A stretch of 64,000 bases of DNA from Prosthecobacter vanneervenii (GCF_014203095.1 NZ_JACHIG010000002.1:239695-303694); one strand, 5' to 3'. Positions 1-10,793 are shown, counted from the first letter of the stretch. Notes: generated from the sequence alone by a model not told the origin. Numbers and translations are program-made.

Positions 1-427
1 GTTTCCCAAGCCAGAGAGCAGGCCCCATCATGGTGATGAAGAGCAGCAGCATTTTGCGGGAGACATCGTAGTTCCGCCACAGGCCAAGATAGACGAAAAG
101 CGTCAGCACCATGAAAAGCACCTGACCGGCGCACACCCTGAGCTTATGACCGCTGATGATCTGGAACATGTACTGACCATCACGCTCACGGAGCAACATG
201 TGGAAGAGCAAACCGATGATTCCCAGCGCCAGAAGCACCCCATCTTTGGAAGGCGGCGCAAAAGCCATGATGGACATGTCCGGTTTCAGCAACTGGGAAC
301 AGACGAACGCTACAAAGTAGGCACCGGCAACGGCGATTGCGTCCACCAGCACAAAAAATGGGGTCCATCCGCGAACTCTGAGGCTAAGGGCGTCTTGCAT
401 ATGGGAAAAATCCGCCCTACCAGCCAT
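1..427 (-). CDS. Probable undecaprenyl-phosphate sugar transferase, N-terminal part (cut by window edge)
   Basis: An open frame on the minus strand runs off the left edge without a stop. It starts at ATG 427 (MAGRADFSHM...) or at ATG 400 (MQDALSLRV...). The visible ~142 residues form four hydrophobic segments, with a charged loop (LLRERDGQY) and a conserved-looking LWRNYDVSRKM stretch. This layout matches the membrane N-terminus of polyprenyl glycosylphosphotransferases (WcaJ/EpsE-like), which start polysaccharide repeat units by moving a sugar phosphate onto undecaprenyl phosphate. The catalytic domain lies outside the window, so the call rests on topology and on its place behind a Wzy-like gene in an exopolysaccharide locus. 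Another polytopic EPS membrane protein is possible. Confidence 0.5.
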   Translation of the reverse strand, partial: MAGRADFSHMQDALSLRVRGWTPFFVLVDAIAVAGAYFVAFVCSQLLKPDMSIMAFAPPSKDGVLLALGIIGLLFHMLLRERDGQYMFQIISGHKLRVCAGQVLFMVLTLFVYLGLWRNYDVSRKMLLLFITMMGPALWLGK

Positions 428-513
428 AAATTCCAGAATGGCTGGCCTTACATTCCAATCAGGATTGCTTTAGCCACCCCTCAGACAAACGGAAGACCGG
501 CCCATCTTTTCCC

Positions 514-2049
514 CTAGCGCCAAGGGACCAACTCCGGATGAAGCGGCCTGGACCCGCTGCCTGATGATGCAGAGCGGGAAGCCGATGAACTCGTTAGCGC
601 CAGGACTAATCCCATCACAACGGCAAACAGGTGCCTGATGGCATCAATCTGCAGTGGAAAGTCCACCAAGGAATGGACTAAGATGGAAATCACCCCCGCA
701 GAGAGGCATATCAGCCCTGTCCGGCGATGGAAAGACATTTCACTTTTTCTGGGCGTTGGAGCAAAAACCTGCCGCAACGCTCTGATCCAGCGTCTGAAGG
801 GAAACAAAAGCAGCAAGATGAAGAAGGCAGCGCCAGGCCAGCCCCATTCAGCAAAAAACTCCGCATAGTCGTTGTGCGCGTGCCGCCAGTGCCCGCCTTT
901 CAGCACGGGATCCAGCGCCGTGTAGTGTTTCGACACCCATTCAAAAGTACCCGGCCCGGTGCCTGTAGCTCCGTAGTCCAGCCCTATTTTCAATGCCATC
1001 AGAGTCGAGTGCCTGCGCGCGGGGTCATCAAAGCGGCGCTGGGCAAACACATTCCACCGCTCCAAGCCCTCAGCTGCACCACTAAGCCATGCTCCGGCCA
1101 CCAGCAGCCCGGCACCAATCCCGATGAGAGTTGCGAAACGCCAGCGTCCAAAAGGCAGCATGCTCATGTCGGGCTTCCACGCAAAAAGACCTCCGCCAAC
1201 AAGCAGCAAAAGCTCAAGCACCAGCAGCAGATGCCCCATTTTGGAAACATTCACACATACCCCGATGATCTGCACCATGACGGCCACCAACAGCAGAGAG
1301 AGCATAATTTGCTGCTTGAAGCTACGCAGCCCATTGCGCAGGAGTTTCAGGCACAGCCACACACCCACCGGCCAGCTCAGATTGAGAAAAGACGCCGTGT
1401 TACCGTGATACCAGAAGAGGCCAAAAACAGAACTCGGCACATGCGGTACCTTCCACAGCGCCACCAGATCAGCGGAAGAATGAATGCACAACCCGGCAGC
1501 TGCTGTGATGAAGCCCGCCGTAGACACCGCCAGAGCTATGGCCACCCGGCACGAACGCTCCAATCCGAAATCCAGCGCCATGAGCAGCAGCATCAACGCA
1601 TTAGTAACAGAGATCATTCCCTGCACCGAGGCGGCTTGATCCACAGTGCCAAAAGCAAGCCATGGGCTGCGGTCCAGCCCTAAAACCGCCCCTGTCATAC
1701 GCTCCACCATCGCACTTGGAAAAGCCGTGACCAGCCACCCGAAGACACTTATCAACACCGCGAGCGCCCAGACAGCCTTTTCATGCGTCCTAGGCCCTCT
1801 CCATTCAGACAGGCGACCCACAACCCAGCAACAAAAAGCAGAGCAGGTCAGCCAGATAATCAGCATCTGTGTGGAACCAGGCAGTTTGGGGTTGGAGCCG
1901 GGCAGCAAACAAATACAGATCACCAGCAAGGTGAGTGAAATGTAACGAAAAATATGAGTCAGGTTGGTTATACCGCATCCTGCTACCACAGACACCCCTT
2001 GGTCAACCTTAGGGATTCGTAAGGAAACTAAGACAAGCCTTAGCGACAT
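514..2049 (-). CDS. O-antigen polymerase/ligase-like membrane protein (Wzy_C family)
   Basis: About 511 residues with at least ten hydrophobic segments. A large loop near residues 375-425 carries TGTGPGTFEWV and HAHNDYAEFFAEWGWPG, the typical Wzy_C/WaaL periplasmic loop with conserved His, Asn and Asp. The role is polymerising lipid-linked repeat units or attaching glycan to an acceptor in the periplasm. The frame is open further up to a TTG at 2106; ATG 2049 is chosen because it is the first ATG, but the true start could be later, since the first membrane segment begins around 30 residues in. It is transcribed away from the plus-strand EPS block, ahead of the partial sugar transferase gene. 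A second Wzy_C protein lies at 15754-17163. Confidence 0.8.
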   Translation of the reverse strand: MSLRLVLVSLRIPKVDQGVSVVAGCGITNLTHIFRYISLTLLVICICLLPGSNPKLPGSTQMLIIWLTCSAFCCWVVGRLSEWRGPRTHEKAVWALAVLISVFGWLVTAFPSAMVERMTGAVLGLDRSPWLAFGTVDQAASVQGMISVTNALMLLLMALDFGLERSCRVAIALAVSTAGFITAAAGLCIHSSADLVALWKVPHVPSSVFGLFWYHGNTASFLNLSWPVGVWLCLKLLRNGLRSFKQQIMLSLLLVAVMVQIIGVCVNVSKMGHLLLVLELLLLVGGGLFAWKPDMSMLPFGRWRFATLIGIGAGLLVAGAWLSGAAEGLERWNVFAQRRFDDPARRHSTLMALKIGLDYGATGTGPGTFEWVSKHYTALDPVLKGGHWRHAHNDYAEFFAEWGWPGAAFFILLLLFPFRRWIRALRQVFAPTPRKSEMSFHRRTGLICLSAGVISILVHSLVDFPLQIDAIRHLFAVVMGLVLALTSSSASRSASSGSGSRPLHPELVPWR

Positions 2050-2316
2050 CTGAACCCACAGCAAGTGGAGTTCTTCTAACAGAAGCGGATTCTTATGGAA
2101 GTTCAAGTCAGGCTGAGGGGGAGCAAAGACTCAACCAATGGCGGCAGCTTGGAAAAATTTACTCAGAGTTCATTACAACCTAACCTTTCTGATTATGAAG
2201 GTGTGTTTTGACTCTGGAATCTCTAAGCGCCAATGTATTTCGTTGCTTTTTCCGGCAGACTCGCAGCCCAGATTCGCCTAAATCACCCCTAAAAAACTAA
2301 ATCCTCGTACTAATCC
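2050..2316. promoter_or_regulatory. Divergent intergenic region between the two EPS transcription units
   Basis: This stretch separates the minus-strand polymerase gene from the plus-strand EPS block, so promoters for both should lie here. A TTGACT at 2208-2213 is the best -35-like hexamer for the plus strand, but the base pattern 17 nt later (CAATGT) is a poor -10. No convincing sigma54 site was seen. The start of the next gene follows a C/A-rich leader with no Shine-Dalgarno sequence. Confidence 0.35.
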
Positions 2317-3312
<996 letters not shown>

Positions 3313-3333
3313 TTTACCCCTCCTAAATCCCCT

Positions 3334-4710
3334 ATGAGAATTTGCTGCATTGGCGCCGGCTACGTCGGCGGACCCACCATGGCCATGATCGCCGCGAAGT
3401 GCCCGCACATCCGCGTGGATGTCGTGGACCTGAACGCCACCCGTATCGCTGCCTGGAACTCTGACGAACTGCCCGTCTATGAACCTGGTCTGGACGACCT
3501 CGTAAGGTCTGCACGCGGCAGGAACCTCTTCTTTTCCACTGAGGTGAAGGAGAGCATCAAAGCCGCTGAGATCATCTTCGTCAGTGTCAACACCCCCACC
3601 AAGACTTTCGGAGTCGGTGCCCACAAAGCGGCAGACCTCCGGTTTATCGAATCTGTGGCACGCAGCATCGCAGAAGCGGCGGACACGCCCAAGATCATCG
3701 TGGAAAAGAGCACCATCCCGGTGCGCACCGCCGAGGCCATCCAGACCATCCTGGCCTCCAGCGAGAAAGGACTGAACCATCAGGTGCTGTCCAATCCTGA
3801 GTTCCTTGCCGAAGGCACTGCTGTGGCAGACCTCAACATGCCTGACCGCATCCTCATTGGCGGAGAGCAGACGGAAGCCGGACTGGCCGCCGTGGAAAAA
3901 CTCGTCAGCGTTTACGCCAACTGGGTTCCCCGTGAGCGCATCCTCACCACCAACCTGTGGTCCTCGGAGCTCTCCAAGCTCGTGGCCAATGCCTTCCTGG
4001 CCCAGCGCATCTCCTCCATCAACAGCATCTCCGCCCTCTGCGAAAAAACCGGCGCGGATGTGGACGAAGTGGCACGCGCCATCGGTTCGGACTCCCGCAT
4101 CGGTCCCAAGTTCCTGAAGTCCTCTGTGGGCTTTGGCGGCTCCTGCTTCCAGAAAGACGTGCTCAACCTCGTCTATCTCTGCGGACATTTTGGCCTTCCT
4201 GAAGTCGCCGAATACTGGAACCAGGTGATCGCCATGAACGACTGGCAGAAGCACCGCTTCTTTGAGCGCGTCCTTCGCACCCTCTTCAACACTGTCAGCG
4301 GCAAGCGCGTCGCCATACTCGGCTTCGCCTTCAAGAAGGACACCAATGACACCCGTGAATCTGCAGCCATCTACATCTGCAAGGACCTCATGGAAGAGCG
4401 CGCCAAGATCGCCATCTACGACCCCAAGGTGGAAGCGGAGCAAATCTGCCAGGATCTGGAAATCGAAAGCAATCATCCTGGCATCGAGTACTCCGCCAGC
4501 GCAGCAGAAGCTGCCGCAGGAGCCCACGCGCTGCTCGTGCTCACTGAGTGGGATGAATTCCGCAAGCTCGACTTTGAGGCCATTTACAAGTCCATGGTGA
4601 AGCCCGCCTGGATTTTCGACGGCCGCAGCCTGCTGGACCACGCGAAGCTGCGTCAGATCGGCTTCAAGGTTTACAGCATCGGCAAGCCCCTGCCGCCAGA
4701 AAGCCTGTAG
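3334..4710 (+). CDS. ugd: UDP-glucose 6-dehydrogenase
   Basis: 458 residues. The N-terminal NAD fold has [11 protein letters not shown] at residues 8-18; [10 protein letters not shown] follows; the catalytic Cys271 lies in [12 protein letters not shown]; and the C-terminal UDP-binding domain includes [14 protein letters not shown]. Substrate-loop details such as [24 protein letters not shown] resemble the longer animal-type UGDH subgroup more than short E. coli-type Ugd. It oxidises UDP-glucose twice to UDP-glucuronate, using 2 NAD+. The upstream UXS then converts part of this pool to UDP-xylose. The start follows a C-rich leader, not a Shine-Dalgarno site. Confidence 0.95.
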   Translation: MRICCIGAGYVGGPTMAMIAAKCPHIRVDVVDLNATRIAAWNSDELPVYEPGLDDLVRSARGRNLFFSTEVKESIKAAEIIFVSVNTPTKTFGVGAHKAADLRFIESVARSIAEAADTPKIIVEKSTIPVRTAEAIQTILASSEKGLNHQVLSNPEFLAEGTAVADLNMPDRILIGGEQTEAGLAAVEKLVSVYANWVPRERILTTNLWSSELSKLVANAFLAQRISSINSISALCEKTGADVDEVARAIGSDSRIGPKFLKSSVGFGGSCFQKDVLNLVYLCGHFGLPEVAEYWNQVIAMNDWQKHRFFERVLRTLFNTVSGKRVAILGFAFKKDTNDTRESAAIYICKDLMEERAKIAIYDPKVEAEQICQDLEIESNHPGIEYSASAAEAAAGAHALLVLTEWDEFRKLDFEAIYKSMVKPAWIFDGRSLLDHAKLRQIGFKVYSIGKPLPPESL

Positions 4711-4749
4711 TCGGCCCCTGGTCGCACGGACCAGGAAAATTCAGATCGG

Positions 4750-6066
4750 ATGGAAGCCACGCCCACATCCGCCCACGTGTCTGCTCAGCAGCTGCGCACG
4801 CCCTTTCGAACGGGCGTGCGCCGCGCGCTCGGTGTGGTGCTTTCCTTTGCATCACTCAACATGCTCGGCCGCCTGCTCCAGATGGCCGCCGCCTTCATCG
4901 TGGTACGCTCCATGGCCAAGACGGATTACGCTTGGTATTCGCTCGCCAACAATCTGGTTGGCGCGCTCAGCATGTTCACCATCACGGGCATCAGCACCGG
5001 CCTCATGCCCCTGGCGGGCGAGGCTGCACATGACCCCGTCAAACTCGGTGGCATTCTGGCTTCTGCCGGGCGCTTCCGTGCCGCACTGCTCTTCTTCGGC
5101 GCGATCGTAGGCCTGCCGGTCTTCGTGAATCTGCTTCTCCACAGCCAATGCTCACTGCTGCAGACTTCCCTGCTCGTGCTGGCGGCCCTCGTTTCGGTCA
5201 TGGTCAACATCGCAGGCCAGATCATAGCCACACCCCTCAATCTGGCGCGCCGTTATAACATCCCCCAGTGGGAGTCCATCATGAATTCAACGCTGCGGCT
5301 GGTGCTTGTGGCGGCGTTTGTTTTCGCGGGTTTGGCAGATGCTGTCACCGTCATGATCATCACGGTGCTGTCTCCGCTGCCGACCATGTTTGGGTGGATG
5401 CTTCCAAAATCACGTGCGCATGTCGCCTATGGTCAGGAGGCTGTTCCGGCCACCACCCAGCGGCTGAGAAAACACTTCATTGTGGGGCTCCCCACCAGCC
5501 TGACCTACCTGTTCGAAGCACAGATCGCCTCCTTCATCATCGGATACATCGGCAGCCTGGATAAAGTGGCCGATCTCGGCGCCATCAGCAGGGTGGCGCT
5601 CATCCTGCAGGTGCCCATCGCCGTCGTCACCGGCGTTCTGCTGCCACGCATGTCCGCTGAGCAGGACGGGCGTCGGCTCTTCCGCATGTGGGTGCAAAGC
5701 AGCGGCCTGGCCCTCGTCTTCGGCGCGTTCATTTTGCTCTGCGGCTGGCTCAGCAAGACTTACTTGCTCATGCTCCTCGGCCCTGAGTACGCGGGGCTTG
5801 AGGGAGAACTGGTCAATTTCCTCGCCTTCCAGGTGTTCGCCTTTTTCGTCACCGTCGTTCAGACTCCGATTCAGTCCAAAGGCTGGGTGCGCCATTCATG
5901 GGTCAGGCCGGTGTTTGTGTTCGGCAGCCAGGCGCTTGCTGCCAGCTTGCTTGATCTCTCCACGGTCCATGGTGCCATCGGGCTCATGTGGGCCGGCTCC
6001 ATCGGCAACATGCTGCTCAATTGTTTCCTGCTTTTCAATGGCTGGCGTGGTCGCGCCAGCCTCTAA
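4750..6066 (+). CDS. Wzx-like polysaccharide flippase
   Basis: 438 residues with twelve or more hydrophobic segments and no large soluble domain, which is the layout of the polysaccharide transport (Wzx/RfbX, MATE-like) family. The N-terminus has LNMLGRLLQMAAAFIVVRSMAKTD, typical of the first helices of lipid-linked oligosaccharide flippases. It would move undecaprenyl-linked repeat units from the cytoplasmic to the periplasmic face for Wzy polymerisation. It follows ugd by 39 bp and is the only flippase candidate in the locus. Confidence 0.85.
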   Translation: MEATPTSAHVSAQQLRTPFRTGVRRALGVVLSFASLNMLGRLLQMAAAFIVVRSMAKTDYAWYSLANNLVGALSMFTITGISTGLMPLAGEAAHDPVKLGGILASAGRFRAALLFFGAIVGLPVFVNLLLHSQCSLLQTSLLVLAALVSVMVNIAGQIIATPLNLARRYNIPQWESIMNSTLRLVLVAAFVFAGLADAVTVMIITVLSPLPTMFGWMLPKSRAHVAYGQEAVPATTQRLRKHFIVGLPTSLTYLFEAQIASFIIGYIGSLDKVADLGAISRVALILQVPIAVVTGVLLPRMSAEQDGRRLFRMWVQSSGLALVFGAFILLCGWLSKTYLLMLLGPEYAGLEGELVNFLAFQVFAFFVTVVQTPIQSKGWVRHSWVRPVFVFGSQALAASLLDLSTVHGAIGLMWAGSIGNMLLNCFLLFNGWRGRASL

Positions 6067-6088
6067 TTCAACCAACACCACACGCTCC

Positions 6089-6931
6089 ATGAAACAAATG
6101 CTCGCCAAAATCGGCCAGATTAAAGCCAACATCGATATTTCAGGAACATCCACTGCACGCTCAGCCAGCCTGCTTTGCGAACTGCTCGAGACGCAGCTCC
6201 TGCAAAAGAGCACCTATCAGGATCCGCGTTCACTAACGCCCAGCCGCAGCAAGATATTCTCTCAGTATGGCCAGGACGGCATGATCGCAGAAATCTTCCG
6301 TCGCATCGGTGAGGGCGAGCGCCGTTTTGTCGAAATCGGCACCGCGCCTTCGGAAAATAACACCAACTTGCTTCTGCTAAAAGGCTGGAGCGGCTTGTGG
6401 GTGGATGCGGGTCTTGATCCGGACGAAAACCTCCCGGTCAGCGTCCAGTCACTGTTGAAACAAAACAGGCTGAAAGTTTGCCGGGAGTTCGTCAACCGCG
6501 ACAACTGCCGCTCCCTGCTCGAAGTCCGTGGGTTCGCCGAAAAGCTGGATCTGCTCAGCATCGACATCGACTACAATACCCATCACGTCTTCAAGGCCCT
6601 GCTGCCGCTCAAGCCCCGGGTGTTCAGCGTTGAGTATAATGGCATGTTGCCGCCTGATCTTGACTGGGCTGCCCCGTACGATGCCAGCGCCGTCTGGGAT
6701 GGCACCACCCACTTTGGTGCCACTCTCGGCACCATCAGTCAGATGGCCGAAGAAGGCGGCTACTCTCTCGTCGGCTGCGAGCTCTCCGGCACAGATGCCT
6801 TTTTTGTCCGTCACGATCTTTTGCAGGAGCACTTTCTTCGTCCTGGCGACTGCATGTTCCACTGGGAGCCGCTGCGCATGCATCTCGGACAAATGCAGCG
6901 CCACCGGGCGGCACTTCCGCTGGCGGCCTGA
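6089..6931 (+). CDS. FkbM-type methyltransferase-like protein
   Basis: 280 residues from ATG 6089. The longer open frame reaches back into the flippase gene and is not used. The core reads SQYGQDGMIAEIFRRIG then FVEIGTAPSENNTNLLLLKGW, a SAM-binding-like glycine loop followed by an acidic strand end, and later LLSIDIDYNTHHV. These features fit the FkbM-like family often found in polysaccharide clusters, where members methylate sugars. The substrate cannot be read from the sequence. It lies 22 bp after the flippase gene and 17 bp before a glycosyltransferase, so it is probably co-transcribed. Confidence 0.6.
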   Translation: MKQMLAKIGQIKANIDISGTSTARSASLLCELLETQLLQKSTYQDPRSLTPSRSKIFSQYGQDGMIAEIFRRIGEGERRFVEIGTAPSENNTNLLLLKGWSGLWVDAGLDPDENLPVSVQSLLKQNRLKVCREFVNRDNCRSLLEVRGFAEKLDLLSIDIDYNTHHVFKALLPLKPRVFSVEYNGMLPPDLDWAAPYDASAVWDGTTHFGATLGTISQMAEEGGYSLVGCELSGTDAFFVRHDLLQEHFLRPGDCMFHWEPLRMHLGQMQRHRAALPLAA

Positions 6932-6948
6932 TCCTTTCCCAGCCCCCT

Positions 6949-8115
6949 ATGAACGTTATGAAAGTGGCGATCGCATCCCGTGTTCATCCGGCTTCGGTCG
7001 GCGGCCTCGCAGCCTATCAGCGTGAACTCGCAGCAGGCCTTCAGACCTTTCAGAACGTCAACACTTGCTTTCTCAGTGTACAGCACTCCGGCTCCTCCGA
7101 TTCTGAGAAAACGAGGCAGCTGAAATGGCCGGTTTCGGACCTGATGTCGCAGTCGGCTTGGGACAGGCAGTTTCGGCTGGTAAGCAGGCTCGCTTCGCGA
7201 ACAAAGCTGCTGGGCATCGCAGATTCACTGAGCAATATGATGAACAACCAGGGCTCCTGGTCTCCGGCATCTTGTGAAGCCGATGTCCTGCACTTTGTGG
7301 GCACTGGCTGGGACATCATCGGCTACCCTCTCTGGCGCCAGGCACGTAAGGCAGGCGTGCCTTTCACTGTCTGGCCCGCTGTTCATCCAAAAAATTGGGG
7401 CGATGCCGCCTTCGATGTGCGGCTCTATCAAAAAGCTGATGCCGTTTTCTGCCAGTCAGACTACGAGAGGTCACATCTGGCATCCTTGGGTGTTCCCGCA
7501 AACAAGCTCTTCCGCTGCGGCCTCCCACCAATGTGCCAGACAGCCGGCAACGCCCACACCCTGCGCTCCCGGCTTGAAATCGGCAACCGTCCCACGGTGC
7601 TGTTCCTTGGCCGAAGGGATGTCGGCAAGGGCTATCCAGCCCTTCTTGATGCCTGGCCGCTCGTTTTGCAGAAATGTCCGGATGCCGTGCTCCTGATCGC
7701 CGGGCCTGGAGATGCAGACCATGCAAGGCTTTCGAACATTCCGGCCACAAGTTATCGTGACCTAGGCTGTCCTTCCGAGCAGGAGAAAGCGGACGCTTAC
7801 GCTGCATGCGACATGTTTTGCATGCCCTCCTCCCACGAATCCTTCGGCATCGTTTACGTCGAAGCCTGGTCCTATGGCAAGGCCGTCATCTGCGGCACCG
7901 CTCCAGCCAGTCGCGAACTGGTGGAAGACGGTGTCACAGGTTTGTGGTCTGACCAGCAGCCGAAGCAGCTGGCCCACTGCCTCCTGCGGCTGCTGACAGC
8001 CCCTGACCTATGCAGGAGCATCGGCCAGGCAGGGCTGCGTCATCAACAGTCTCATTACACCGCGCAGAACATGGTTTCCATGCATCTGTCCTCATGGAGC
8101 GCCCTTTCAAACTAA
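6949..8115 (+). CDS. Glycosyltransferase, GT4-like (GT-B fold)
   Basis: 388 residues. The N-terminal half starts MKVAIASRVHPASVGGLAAYQRELAAGL, the Gly-rich acceptor-side loop of GT4 enzymes. The C-terminal half carries VLFLGRRDVGKGYPALLDAW and the E-x7-E region SSHESFGIVYVEAWSYGKAVIC that binds the nucleotide sugar. It is a retaining transferase acting on the cytoplasmic face of the membrane. Starts at 6949 and 6958 are both plausible. Its end overlaps the open frame of the next gene, but that gene probably starts after this stop. Confidence 0.85.
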   Translation: MNVMKVAIASRVHPASVGGLAAYQRELAAGLQTFQNVNTCFLSVQHSGSSDSEKTRQLKWPVSDLMSQSAWDRQFRLVSRLASRTKLLGIADSLSNMMNNQGSWSPASCEADVLHFVGTGWDIIGYPLWRQARKAGVPFTVWPAVHPKNWGDAAFDVRLYQKADAVFCQSDYERSHLASLGVPANKLFRCGLPPMCQTAGNAHTLRSRLEIGNRPTVLFLGRRDVGKGYPALLDAWPLVLQKCPDAVLLIAGPGDADHARLSNIPATSYRDLGCPSEQEKADAYAACDMFCMPSSHESFGIVYVEAWSYGKAVICGTAPASRELVEDGVTGLWSDQQPKQLAHCLLRLLTAPDLCRSIGQAGLRHQQSHYTAQNMVSMHLSSWSALSN

Positions 8116-8165
8116 GCCTCGGCCTGTCGTCTGCGCTCACCTGTATTCCTCCATTTTTTGACCTG

Positions 8166-9254
8166 ATGTCCTTACTCACAAGAGCATCTCATTATTCCCG
8201 CTGGTGTGCACACCACCTGGCGGCCCCCAGAGTTGCGATTATCGGTGAATACCACGGTGCCAATCTCGGCGATCACCTTCTGGGCACAGCCGTGTCTGGT
8301 TACTTCAGAGAACAAAATCTCCAATCCGTGCGGCTGACGCTGCACAGCCTCGCACGCTGGCGTCGCTTTCCAGACGCCGATGTCGTTGTGGGAGGGGGTA
8401 ATGTGCTCAATGACCACTCACTGCGGCTTCTGCACACCTACTTCAAGGGTCACCGAAAATCAGCCTACTGCATGGGCGTCGATTTCAGTGATCCCGAAGT
8501 TTTGAATCGCCACCGGGATGTGCTGGACCAGTTTGCACTGGTGACCTTCCGCAGCGAAGCGCAGCGCGCCCTTGCGGCAGAAGTGCTGGGGCCCTCCTGG
8601 CATGACCGCCTTGGCTGCCACCCTGACCTGGCATGGCTGCACCAGACACGCGTACGGCAGTCTTTCCCGGGCTGGCAGCCTAGGCGCCGCATCGCTTTAA
8701 ATATCCTGCCTCTCTACCTCAGAGAAAACGGGAGCAGCTTTTGCTGCGCCTACGACGAAGGCCATCACTTCCACAATCAGGCCCGCAGGGAAACCACCGC
8801 CTATCTGCAAATCGTCGAGAAAACAGTGCGCCATTATCTCAGCAAAGGATACGAGGTGGTGCACCTGCCTTTTGCTGTGGAAGATGCCGCTTTTGCCAGT
8901 CAGTGGCTGCGCCCCATGGGCGTGCGCTGCATGAAATACACCCTGGGCTTGAAGTCTGTCCTCGGGACACTCTCTTCCTGCGAAGCTTTCATTGCCACCC
9001 GTTTTCACGCTCTGGTGCTTGGTCTCATGACGGGGATGCCAATCCGGCCCATCCCATATGCCCGAAAAAACAGCGATCTGCTCGCAGAGCTGGGCCAGCA
9101 GACCTGGGCATCGCAGACTCCACGATCTTTTTGCGAAGATGCATCCCCCCTGACCGAGCTGCTGTGCGAAGCAGATGCCGTCCGCATGCCGCAGGCCGTA
9201 AGCGCTGATTTCGATGCTGCGATCAAACAATGGATGGTGAAGGTCGCGCCTTGA
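8166..9254 (+). CDS. Polysaccharide pyruvyl transferase family protein
   Basis: About 362 residues from ATG 8166; ATG 8094 would overlap the previous gene and is less likely. VAIIGEYHGANLGDHLLG is the N-terminal loop and DADVVVGGGNVLNDHSL the GGGN-D motif. IATRFHALVLGLMTGMP is the R-(F/L)-H-A-L signature near the C-terminus. Members add ketal-linked pyruvate from PEP to sugars, giving an acidic polymer; some related proteins are glycosyltransferase-like. Here it fits a decoration step for the exopolysaccharide. Confidence 0.75.
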   Translation: MSLLTRASHYSRWCAHHLAAPRVAIIGEYHGANLGDHLLGTAVSGYFREQNLQSVRLTLHSLARWRRFPDADVVVGGGNVLNDHSLRLLHTYFKGHRKSAYCMGVDFSDPEVLNRHRDVLDQFALVTFRSEAQRALAAEVLGPSWHDRLGCHPDLAWLHQTRVRQSFPGWQPRRRIALNILPLYLRENGSSFCCAYDEGHHFHNQARRETTAYLQIVEKTVRHYLSKGYEVVHLPFAVEDAAFASQWLRPMGVRCMKYTLGLKSVLGTLSSCEAFIATRFHALVLGLMTGMPIRPIPYARKNSDLLAELGQQTWASQTPRSFCEDASPLTELLCEADAVRMPQAVSADFDAAIKQWMVKVAP

Positions 9255-9293
9255 TCAGCCTTCCATCACCTTCAGCCAGCCCCCGTTTCCTCC

Positions 9294-10190
9294 ATGTCCA
9301 TCGCATCTATCATCATCCCCACGTGCAACCGCCCCGATGATCTGGCGCGCTGCCTTCGTGCCCTGGCCTCGCAGCTGGAGCAGCAAAGCTGCGAGGTCAT
9401 CGTCTCGGATGACAGTCGTGACGAACGCACTCGCGAGATGCTGAAAAAGGATTTTCCTGCAGTTAAAATTGCCTCGGGTCCTCGTTGCGGCCCAGGAGCC
9501 AACCGTAATGCAGGCGCACGTCTGGCTTCAGGCGAATGGCTGATATTCATTGATGATGATGTGATTCCCGAGCCTGGCTTCCTAAGCGCCTATCTCTCTG
9601 CATTTGCCGCAGCAGGAAACACCAGCATCTTCCACGGCCTGACAGAAGCCATCCCTCAAAAGACTTCTCTGCTTTGGGAGGCTCCTGAAGTCCTTGCGCT
9701 GCTGCCATGCTTTCCCTCCTGCAATTTCGCCATACGCCGGGAGCTCTACAATAAAACGGACGGGTTTGATGAACGCTACACCCCCGCTTTTGAAGACATC
9801 GAGTTCGCCTCGCGCCTCCAGGGCTTGGGCGAAGCCTGCAGCTTTGTGGCAGCCGCTGCGGTGAAGCATCCTCTGCGGCCACTGCCATGCTCCCGCAAAC
9901 TGGCGTTGCGCTGGGAACCACGCGTCATCTCCGCACTCGACTTGGGAGCCAGTCCGGCAGCTCTGCCCCTGCTGCTGACCAAGCATGTGGCTCTGGTCAT
10001 TGCCTCCCGCTTTCGCGGTGCACGGTGCAGTTGGGCCAATGCCCGAGCCGCACTCGTCTTTGCAGGTGAGTTTGCCTGGTTTTTAGCAATGCTTCCTGGA
10101 TGGCTGCTGCGGCACGCAGGAGCCGGACGCAGCCCGTTTTGGGAGCTTCAAAGAAGCCTGGGCAACACGCCTTTTCGTTACGGACTGTGA
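9294..10190 (+). CDS. Glycosyltransferase family 2
   Basis: 298 residues. It has the GT-A nucleotide-sugar fold: SIIIPTCNRPDDLARCLRAL at residues 5-24, GPGANRNAGARLASGEWLIFIDDDV with the DxD metal site, and FDERYTPAFEDIEFASRL as the acceptor-side ED motif. A hydrophobic C-terminal segment (FAGEFAWFLAMLPGWLL) probably attaches it to the membrane. It is an inverting transferase adding one sugar to the lipid-linked repeat unit. It is the only clear GT2 enzyme in the block; the others look GT4-like. Confidence 0.88.
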   Translation: MSIASIIIPTCNRPDDLARCLRALASQLEQQSCEVIVSDDSRDERTREMLKKDFPAVKIASGPRCGPGANRNAGARLASGEWLIFIDDDVIPEPGFLSAYLSAFAAAGNTSIFHGLTEAIPQKTSLLWEAPEVLALLPCFPSCNFAIRRELYNKTDGFDERYTPAFEDIEFASRLQGLGEACSFVAAAAVKHPLRPLPCSRKLALRWEPRVISALDLGASPAALPLLLTKHVALVIASRFRGARCSWANARAALVFAGEFAWFLAMLPGWLLRHAGAGRSPFWELQRSLGNTPFRYGL

Positions 10191-10220
10191 TATTTTTCGT
10201 GCTCTCACCTGCTCTACCCC

Positions 10221-10793
10221 ATGACTGTGGCTGAACTCATCCAGCGTGCCTGGAGACGCTGGGATATCCTGCCCGGCCCCATGCAATTTCTACGCGTGCT
10301 CCTGCTCCGCCTTCGCGGTGCGCAGGTCGGCGCAGGCACCTGGCTGCCCCGTGTGCTTGTGCCCTGGCCTCATCAGCTTTCCCTCGGACAGCGGTGCATC
10401 ATCGAGCCTGATGTGTACTTCAAGTATGACGGCTTCTGGACACCAGGCCCCTCCATTCAGATCGGGAACCGCGTTTTCATAGGTCGTAACACTGAGTTCA
10501 ACATTACAGGCGGCATCACCATCGGCGATGACTGCCTTATTGCCAGCGGCTGCACTTTTGTTGATGGAGACCACGGCATGGCTCCGGACCGCCCGATGAA
10601 CGAGCAGCCCCTGAATCGCGCCGCCATTGTGCTGGAGGAGAACGTATGGCTGGGTGCCCAGTGCGTGGTGCTCAAAGGTGTCCGCCTGGGCCGCGGTGCC
10701 GTGATCGGCGCAGGCTCCGTTGTGACGAAGTCCGTGCCAGCCGGCGAAGTCTGGGCAGGGACTCCGGCACGAAGGCTGAAACAAGCCGCCTGA
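10221..10793 (+). CDS. Hexapeptide-repeat (left-handed beta-helix) acyltransferase
   Basis: 190 residues. Repeated hexapeptides are visible from GAQVGAGTWLPRV through IQIGNRVFIGRNTEFNITGGITIGDDCLIASGCTFVDGDH to VWLGAQCVVLKGVRLGRGAVIGAGSVVTKSVPAGEVWAGTPAR. The histidine in VDGDHG is the likely catalytic base. This is the WcaF/NodL/MaaA-like O-acetyltransferase group, using acetyl-CoA to modify sugars. It lies 30 bp after the GT2 gene within the EPS block. The donor and the acetylated position are not known. Confidence 0.85.
   Translation: MTVAELIQRAWRRWDILPGPMQFLRVLLLRLRGAQVGAGTWLPRVLVPWPHQLSLGQRCIIEPDVYFKYDGFWTPGPSIQIGNRVFIGRNTEFNITGGITIGDDCLIASGCTFVDGDHGMAPDRPMNEQPLNRAAIVLEENVWLGAQCVVLKGVRLGRGAVIGAGSVVTKSVPAGEVWAGTPARRLKQAA

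Noticed and set aside
727..1683. 318-codon plus-strand frame over the polymerase gene
   Set aside because: It is rich in His, Gln, Arg and Pro with no domain, lies wholly antisense to a clear membrane protein gene, and has the pattern of a GC shadow.
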